Assembly: GCA_020024645.1 (NCBI GenBank)
Contig: JAHHTN010000053.1
Span: 1 to 14,521, forward strand
Direction: 5' to 3'
Length of the DNA stretch: 14,521 nt
Origin: Faecalimonas sp.
Lineage (GTDB): Bacteria; Bacillota; Clostridia; Lachnospirales; Lachnospiraceae
Shown one piece after another: positions 1-5,400 of this stretch; within the stretch, counting starts at the first letter, position 1; the number at the start of each line of letters is the position of its first letter. Below the pieces are notes generated by a model, which worked only from the letters and a program-made list of their open reading frames with translations, was not told the origin of the DNA and made no database searches. Made by a program: the position numbers and the translations under genes.

Positions 1-19
1 ACATAGAGAAGGAGTATAT

Positions 20-844
20 ATGGACGCAAAAGAAAAACGAAAATTACACAGACAAAAAATGAAAGAAGAAGGAAAATATCAAAACAAAAAAAAGCAAGGT
101 AAAAAGAAAAATTCCATTTTTAGTACAATCGTTTTGGTTGTTGCTATTTGTGTATTTTGTTTCTCTGCTTTTCAACTATATCAGATTTTTTCTTCTTATA
201 AAAAGGGGAACGATGAATACGATAAAATCAAAAATTTAGCAATCACTGTGGAACAGACTAAGAAAGGCGAAGAAAGGTTTACGGTCGATTTTAATAAATT
301 ATGGGAGATCAATCAGGACACAGTGGCATGGATTCGTTTTGAAGAACCATCAAGAATTAACTATCCTGTAGTACATAGCAAGGATAATCGAGAATATTTG
401 ACAAAACTTTTTGGTACAGGAAAGAACACTTATGGTACATTATTTGTAGACAAAGATAATTCTGGAGATTTTCAAGATAGAAATACAATTATTTATGGAC
501 ACCGTATGAAAAGTGGTTCAATGTTTGGACAATTAGAAAAATACATGGAAGAATCGTTCTATAAGGAACATCCGTATTTCTATATTTATACTCCTGACGG
601 AAAAGAATCAAAATATCAGGTGATTTCGGCGGCAGTAGTAAAAGATACTTCAAGAACATATACAAAAACTTTTCAGAATGATCAGGAATTCATAAATTAT
701 ATAGATTATGTACGTTCTATTTCAAATTATCAGACGGACGCTGAAGTGACAAAGGATTCTCATATTGTCAGTTTATCTACTTGTACAATCGATAGTAATG
801 AGGATCGATTTGTTTTACAGGCAGTAAAAATCAGTGAGAGATAG
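20..844 (+). CDS. srtB: Class B sortase (membrane-anchored cysteine transpeptidase)
   Basis: Sortases cleave a C-terminal sorting signal between Thr and Gly and join surface proteins to peptidoglycan. The 274-residue product has a very basic N-terminus (residues 1-31), one membrane segment at about 33-57, and an extracellular sortase fold from about 90 to 270. The catalytic residues are visible: His161 in IIYGHRMKSGSMFG, Cys255 in SLSTCT and Arg263 in DRFVLQAV. The GSMFG block after the histidine and the LSTCT context are typical of class B rather than class A. The ATG at 20 has AAGGAG at 9-14, five bases upstream. The DUF951 gene follows after 8 bases, so the two are probably co-transcribed; the promoter lies left of the window. 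Two proteins with VKTGD sorting signals lie downstream and are plausible substrates, but this pairing is inferred. Confidence 0.93.
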   Translation: MDAKEKRKLHRQKMKEEGKYQNKKKQGKKKNSIFSTIVLVVAICVFCFSAFQLYQIFSSYKKGNDEYDKIKNLAITVEQTKKGEERFTVDFNKLWEINQDTVAWIRFEEPSRINYPVVHSKDNREYLTKLFGTGKNTYGTLFVDKDNSGDFQDRNTIIYGHRMKSGSMFGQLEKYMEESFYKEHPYFYIYTPDGKESKYQVISAAVVKDTSRTYTKTFQNDQEFINYIDYVRSISNYQTDAEVTKDSHIVSLSTCTIDSNEDRFVLQAVKISER

Positions 845-852
845 GGGGAAGC

Positions 853-1050
853 GTGTTGGGAAAGTTGGAGTATGAGATTGGCGATATAGTCAAATTAAAG
901 AAGAAACATCCGTGCGGAAGTTTTGAATGGGAAATACTTCGTGTAGGTGCAGATTTTCGATTGAAATGCATAGGTTGTGGTCATCAGATTATGATAGCAC
1001 GGAAGAGTGTAGAGAAAAATACGAAAGAGTTGAAAAAAGGCTTGAAATAA
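853..1050 (+). CDS. DUF951 family small zinc-ribbon-like protein
   Basis: A 65-residue protein of the DUF951 family, which is widespread in Bacillota and often sits next to rpsF. Its biochemical role is unknown. Visible hallmarks are EIGDIVKLKK near the N-terminus, HPCGSFEWEILRVGADFRLKC in the middle and CIGCGHQIM after it. Cys21, Cys39 and Cys42 (numbered from the GTG start) could bind a metal or nucleic acid, but this is inferred. The start is ambiguous. GTG at 853 lies very close to the GGGGGAA at 844-850, which overlaps the sortase stop codon. The TTG at 856 is the next codon and has more normal spacing; both give the same conserved core. The gene runs into the rpsF leader without a visible terminator. 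Confidence 0.85.
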   Translation: MLGKLEYEIGDIVKLKKKHPCGSFEWEILRVGADFRLKCIGCGHQIMIARKSVEKNTKELKKGLK

Positions 1051-1070
1051 CCTTTTAGATATGATAACAT
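1042..1070 (+). promoter_or_regulatory. Candidate sigma-A promoter for rpsF-ssb-rpsR
   Basis: TTGAAA (1042-1047) and TAACAT (1065-1070) are separated by 17 bases. The -35 element overlaps the end of the DUF951 gene. The match is imperfect in the -10 box and TATGAT at 1060-1065 is a competitor with poorer spacing. A promoter here would produce a leader carrying the hairpin described at 1097-1137. Confidence 0.35.
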
Positions 1071-1096
1071 ACTAAATTGTGATATATTATATGAAA

Positions 1097-1137
1097 TCCT
1101 TGTTCTCGCAGACGAGGACCAAAAGACCATAAGGAGG
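1097..1137 (+). promoter_or_regulatory. rpsF leader hairpin masking the Shine-Dalgarno (candidate S6:S18 element)
   Basis: An inner 7-bp stem pairs 1102-1108 with 1113-1119 (GTTCTCG / CGAGGAC) around a CAGA tetraloop. An outer stem pairs TCCTT (1097-1101) with AAGGA (1131-1135), which is the first part of the rpsF Shine-Dalgarno AAGGAGG. Between them is an 11-base 3'-side bulge (1120-1130). It is known that many bacteria have an rpsF 5'-leader RNA bound by the S6:S18 complex to shut down translation. The position and SD overlap fit that element, but the conserved CCG of the published motif is not evident in the bulge, so the identity is inferred. Confidence 0.5.
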
Positions 1138-1145
1138 TACAAGAC

Positions 1146-1433
1146 ATGAACAAATATGAATTAGCTGTTGTTGTCAGTGCAAAAATCGAAGATGACGCTA
1201 GAACAGAAACAATCGAAAAAGTAAAAGAACTTATTGCTCGTTTCGGTGGTAACGTGACAGACGTTGATGAATGGGGTAAGAGAAGATTAGCTTACGAAAT
1301 TCAGAAAATGAAAGAAGGATTTTACTACTTCATTCATTTTGAATCTGATTCAACTGTTCCAGCAGAAGTAGAAAGCAGACTTCGTATCATGGAAAATGTA
1401 ATCAGATTTTTGTGCATCAGACAAGACGCATAG
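1146..1433 (+). CDS. rpsF: 30S ribosomal protein S6
   Basis: S6 is a component of the platform of the 30S subunit, where it forms a heterodimer with S18 on 16S rRNA. The 95-residue length is normal for the family. Recognisable segments are YELAVVVSAKIED at the N-terminus, DEWGKRRLAYEIQKMKEGFY in the centre and ESRLRIMENVIRFLCIR near the C-terminus; these are the S6 strands and helices in the expected order. The ATG at 1146 has a near-perfect AAGGAGG at 1131-1137 with eight intervening bases, and part of this site can pair into the leader hairpin. It is the first gene of the rpsF-ssb-rpsR operon, with 21 bases separating its stop from ssb. The partner gene rpsR is encoded in the same operon, as expected for stoichiometric expression. 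Confidence 0.97.
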   Translation: MNKYELAVVVSAKIEDDARTETIEKVKELIARFGGNVTDVDEWGKRRLAYEIQKMKEGFYYFIHFESDSTVPAEVESRLRIMENVIRFLCIRQDA

Positions 1434-1454
1434 AAAGAAGAAAGAGGCAATCGT

Positions 1455-1889
1455 ATGAATAAAGTAATTTTGATGGGACGTTTGACAAGAGACCCTGAGG
1501 TCAGATATTCGCAAGGTGCGAATGCAACTGCAGTTGCTAGATATTCATTGGCAGTTGATCGCCGTTTTAAAAGAGATGGAGAGCCGACAGCGGATTTTAT
1601 TAACTGCGTTTCTTTTGGAAGAACAGCAGAATTTGCTGAAAAATATTTCCGTCAAGGATTGAAAGTGGTTGTAACAGGACGTATTCAGACAGGAAGTTAC
1701 ACGAATAAGGACGGAGTAAGAGTGTATACGACAGATGTAGTTGTAGAGGAGCAGGAATTTGCTGAAAGCAAAGCGGCAAGTGAAAATAGTGGTTATCAGG
1801 CGAATCCTATGCCGTCACCAAGTGTAGATATTGGGGATGGATTCATGAATATTCCGGATGGAATTGATGAGGAATTACCATTCAGTTAA
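1455..1889 (+). CDS. ssb: Single-stranded DNA-binding protein
   Basis: SSB coats single-stranded DNA in replication, recombination and repair and recruits partner proteins through its C-terminal tip. The 144-residue protein has a canonical N-terminal OB fold (about residues 1-106) starting MNKVILMGRLTRDPEVRY, with the FINCVSFGRTAEFAEKYF and GRIQTGSYTNKDG segments in place. A disordered linker (about 107-133) follows, then the acidic tip DEELPFS. The tip differs from the textbook DDDIPF by ending in an extra serine after the phenylalanine. The ATG at 1455 is preceded by AAAGAGG (1441-1447), 7 bases upstream. The position between rpsF and rpsR is the classical arrangement. Confidence 0.97.
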   Translation: MNKVILMGRLTRDPEVRYSQGANATAVARYSLAVDRRFKRDGEPTADFINCVSFGRTAEFAEKYFRQGLKVVVTGRIQTGSYTNKDGVRVYTTDVVVEEQEFAESKAASENSGYQANPMPSPSVDIGDGFMNIPDGIDEELPFS

Positions 1890-1912
1890 ATAACGATTTA
1901 TTAACGTAGATA

Positions 1913-1931
1913 CTCATTGCAGTGTGATGAG
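1913..1931 (+). other. Small hairpin in the ssb-rpsR spacer
   Basis: CTCATTGC (1913-1920) can pair with GTGATGAG (1924-1931), giving 8 bp with two G-U pairs and a 3-base loop. It lies upstream of the rpsR Shine-Dalgarno and is not followed by a T-run, so it is not a terminator. It could be an mRNA-processing or stability element that tunes rpsR output. The pairing may also be chance in this short spacer. Confidence 0.2.
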
Positions 1932-1958
1932 AAGAGAAGAAATTAGGAGGTAATTAAA

Positions 1959-2222
1959 ATGGCTTACGATAAAGGTAACAAAGCAGATTCTCCAATGAAG
2001 AGAAGAGGCGGACGTAGAAGAAAAAAAGTTTGTGTATTTTGTGGTAAAGAAAACAATGAAATCGACTACAAAGATGTAGCAAAGTTAAGAAAATACATCT
2101 CTGAAAGAGGAAAAATTCTTCCAAGAAGAATTACAGGAAATTGTGCAAAACATCAGAGAGCGCTTACAGTGGCAATTAAGAGAGCAAGACACTTAGCATT
2201 AATGCCATACGTTCAAGATTAA
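1959..2222 (+). CDS. rpsR: 30S ribosomal protein S18
   Basis: S18 binds 16S rRNA together with S6 on the 30S platform. The 87-residue length fits the family. Family hallmarks are the basic RRGGRRRKK stretch, IDYKDVAKLRKYISERGKILPRRITG and HQRALTVAIKRARHLALMPY. The protein retains a putative zinc-binding set, Cys25 and Cys28 in CVFC plus Cys62 and His65 in NCAKH, so it is the 'C+' form; metal binding is inferred from these residues. The ATG at 1959 follows AGGAGG (1945-1950) by eight bases. It is the last gene of the operon, which ends at the hairpin terminator immediately downstream. Confidence 0.97.
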   Translation: MAYDKGNKADSPMKRRGGRRRKKVCVFCGKENNEIDYKDVAKLRKYISERGKILPRRITGNCAKHQRALTVAIKRARHLALMPYVQD

Positions 2223-2233
2223 TTTAAACATAG

Positions 2234-2270
2234 AGAGTTATGATGGAGAGTTCTATCATAACTCTTTTTG
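2234..2270 (+). terminator. Intrinsic terminator of rpsF-ssb-rpsR
   Basis: A 13-bp stem pairs 2234-2246 with 2253-2265 (AGAGTTATGATGG / TCATCATAACTCT-like arms, one G-U pair) around a 6-base AGAGTT loop. A T-run at 2265-2269 follows, with a second T-run at 2273-2277. It starts 12 bases after the rpsR stop. It isolates the ribosomal operon from the glycosidase genes. Confidence 0.88.
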
Positions 2271-2371
2271 TCTTTTTAAATCGGAGATATAACAAACCAA
2301 CTCTTCTTTAAGAATGTTTTTATGCTCTATCAAGAAACTTTTTTCATGCGAAGTGTGTGGGAGAAATATAA

Positions 2372-2410
2372 AATAGAAAAAAATATGATAAAAATGCCGA
2401 TTTTTCTATT
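2372..2410. promoter_or_regulatory. Inverted repeat upstream of the GH2 gene, possible operator
   Basis: AATAGAAAAA (2372-2381) is a perfect reverse complement of TTTTTCTATT (2401-2410), with a 19-base centre. A second nested inverted repeat, AAAAAT (2390-2395) and ATTTTT (2400-2405), lies inside. The right arm overlaps the region where the -35 box should be. Such an arrangement could bind a dimeric repressor or activator, but the region is very AT-rich and chance is a real alternative. Confidence 0.25.
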
Positions 2411-2435
2411 CAAAATGAAGAAACTATTGTATAAT
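2407..2435 (+). promoter_or_regulatory. Candidate promoter of the GH2 beta-galactosidase gene
   Basis: A perfect -10 box TATAAT (2430-2435) lies 45 bases before the start codon. The hexamer 17 bases upstream is TATTCA (2407-2412), a poor -35, which suggests a weak or activator-dependent promoter. The spacer after the ribosomal terminator (2271-2480) contains no other gene. Confidence 0.5.
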
Positions 2436-2480
2436 ATAGCGAGGTCTGAAACAACCTGACTTTAGGAGAGGAGAAGAGAG

Positions 2481-5400
2481 ATGAACAAGTTTACAAAAAG
2501 AACAGCACGTTTCGGAGCAACTTTGCTCACAACAGTACTGACAATGTCTTGCTTCGCACCATTAGCAACAGCGAATGCAAGCGTGGAAGTAAGAACACAG
2601 TCCCAGACGCAGATGAGTTCGGAAAAAGAAGTTGTATATGTCAATACAATTGATAATACAACAGAACGTACACAGAACTTTGATGCAAACTGGAAATTTT
2701 ACTTAGGTGATGCGGGAAATGCACAGACAAGTAATTTTGATGATTCTAAGTGGAGAAATATTTCTTTGCCACACGATTACAGTATTGAGCAGGAATACTC
2801 AAAGCAAATGGAAGCGGAGAGTGGATACCTTCCAGGAGGAATTGGTTGGTACCGTAAACACTTTACTGTAGGAAATGAATTACAAGGAAAAGAGATTCGC
2901 CTTGATTTTGATGGTGTTTACATGAATTCGACAGTATATATTAACGGTCAAGAATTAGGAACACATCCATATGGATACACGCCATTTTCGTTTGATTTGA
3001 CAAAACATATCAAATTTGGTGAGGAGAATGTTATTTCAGTTAAGGTTGATCATAAGACACCTTCAAGCCGTTGGTATTCAGGAAGTGGTATTTATAGAAG
3101 TGTAAACTTAACAGTAACAGATGCTGTAAATGTTGCTTTGAATGGAACAAAGGTAGAAACACCTGAACTTGCAACGAATCAGACACAAGTAAAAACAAAA
3201 GTAAGAACAACTGTAGAAAATGACAGTACAGAAGCAAAAGATGTTGTTTTAACACACAAAGTGTTTGAAAAAGGAAAACCAGAATCAGTTATTGGGGAAA
3301 AAACTACAGAGAAAACAACGATTCAATCAAAACAAAAAGTAGATGTTTCGACAGAATTTAATGTAAGTAGTCCAAAATTATGGGACACAGAACATCCAAA
3401 TCTGTACACAGTTCGCACAGAAGTAAAAGTAGGAGATAAGGTTGTTGATACATATGACACAGAGTACGGTTTCCGTTATACAGAATTTAAAAAAGATACA
3501 GGATTCTATTTAAATGGAAAAGCGGTTAAATTAAAAGGTGTTTGTATGCATCATGATCAAGGTGCATTAGGTGCTGTAGCAAATCGCCGTGCAATTGAAC
3601 GTCAGGTTGAAATTTTACAGGAAATGGGTTGTAACTCTATTCGTGTAACACACAATCCGGCTGCACAAAACTTGATTGATGTTTGTAATGAAAAAGGTAT
3701 TTTGGTTGTAGAAGAGATTTTTGATGGTTGGCATCATGCGAAAAACGGAAATACAGAAGATTTTGCCAAATACTTTGATAAACAGGTTGGAGCAGATAAT
3801 AAGGTGTTAGGTGCAACACCAAATATGACATGGGCTGAGTTTTCTTTAAAATCTACTTTAAAGAGAGATCAGAATGCACCATCTGTTATTATGTGGTCTT
3901 TAGGAAATGAAATCCAAGAAGGAAACTATAAGAGTGGATTTCTAGAAAGAACACCAAATATGATAAGATGGGCACAGGAAATAGACACAACTAAAGAGAT
4001 TACTATCGGAAGTAATGCAGTTAAAAATGAAGGTGTTAATGGAGAACACTCTAGAATTGCTGATAAAATAACAGAGGCAGGTGGAGTTTCGGGAACAAAC
4101 TATTCTGATGGAAATAGTTATGATAATTTAAGAAGATTACATCCAAATTGGAAAATTTATGGTTCGGAAACAGCATCTTCTGTAAACAGTCGTGGAGTAT
4201 ACCATACAAAAGGAAGAGATAACAATACACAAGAATTAAGTTCTTATGATACTTCAAAAGTAAACTGGGGTGCTTTTGCAAGTGATGCTTGGTATGATGT
4301 TATTACTCGTGACTTTGTAGCTGGAACATATGTATGGACAGGATTTGACTATATTGGTGAACCAACTCATTGGAATGGAACAAACCCAGGAGTAGTAGGA
4401 AAATGGCCTTCACCAAAGAATTCGTTTTTCGGTATTATAGATACAGCAGGAATGCCAAAAGATTCTTATTATTTATACCAGAGTCAGTGGAATGATAAAG
4501 TAAATACGCTTCATGTATTACCTACTTGGGATGAAGACGAAATTATTTTAAACAATCAAAATAAAGCAGAAGTTGTTGTGTATTCAGATGCTCCAAAAGT
4601 AGAATTATGGTTTACACCAACAGGTAGCAAAGAAGCTAAAAAAGTTGGAGAAACACAGGAATTAGAAACAAGAACAACAGAAAAAGCAAAACATAGTTAT
4701 CAAGTAGTTAAGGGAACGAACAAACTTTACCGTACATGGAACGTTCCGTTTGAAGAAGGAAAATTAGAGGCAAGAGCTTTTGATGAAAATAATCAGCGTA
4801 TTACAGAAACAGAAGGACGTTCTTCTGTAACAACAACGGGAACGAAAGCAAAATTACAAGTAAAAGTAGATCGTACTGAAATTAAAGCAAACGGAAAAGA
4901 TTTATCTTACTTACAGATTGATGTTGTAGATGCAAATGGTAACATTGTACCGAATGCTGCTGATAAAGTAAGAGTAGAAGTAACTGGGAACGGAACTTTA
5001 GTTGGTTTGGACAATGGTTGGCAGACAGATCATGATTCTTATAAAGGAACAGAACGTAGAGTTTATAATGGTTCAGGAATCGCTATTGTGCAATCAACAA
5101 AGAATGCAGGAGATATTACAGTTAAAGTTTCTGCAGAAGGATTAGAAGGGAAAACAGTTACATTAAAGACAAAAGCAGATACAACAGGCGAACAACAGCA
5201 GGCTGTTGTAGATAGTTTCTTTATGTCAAAAAATTATTATGTAAAAGTTGGTAACAAACCAAGTTTACCAGAACAGATTGAAGTTAGATATTCTGACGGA
5301 AAGAAAGAGCAGAAATCAGTTAAATGGAATACGATTACAACGGAACAGATCAATAAAGCTGGTGCATTTACAGTAGATGGAATTGTGGATGGTAAATATA

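Noticed and set aside
1077..1092. TATATTATAT-like second -10 box before rpsF
   Set aside because: No acceptable -35 lies at 16-18 bases, and a start there would remove part of the leader hairpin. AT-rich sequence explains it.
2271..2480. Catabolite-repression (cre) site for the glycosidase genes
   Set aside because: I scanned the spacer for a TGNAANCGNTNNCA-like site and found no convincing match.
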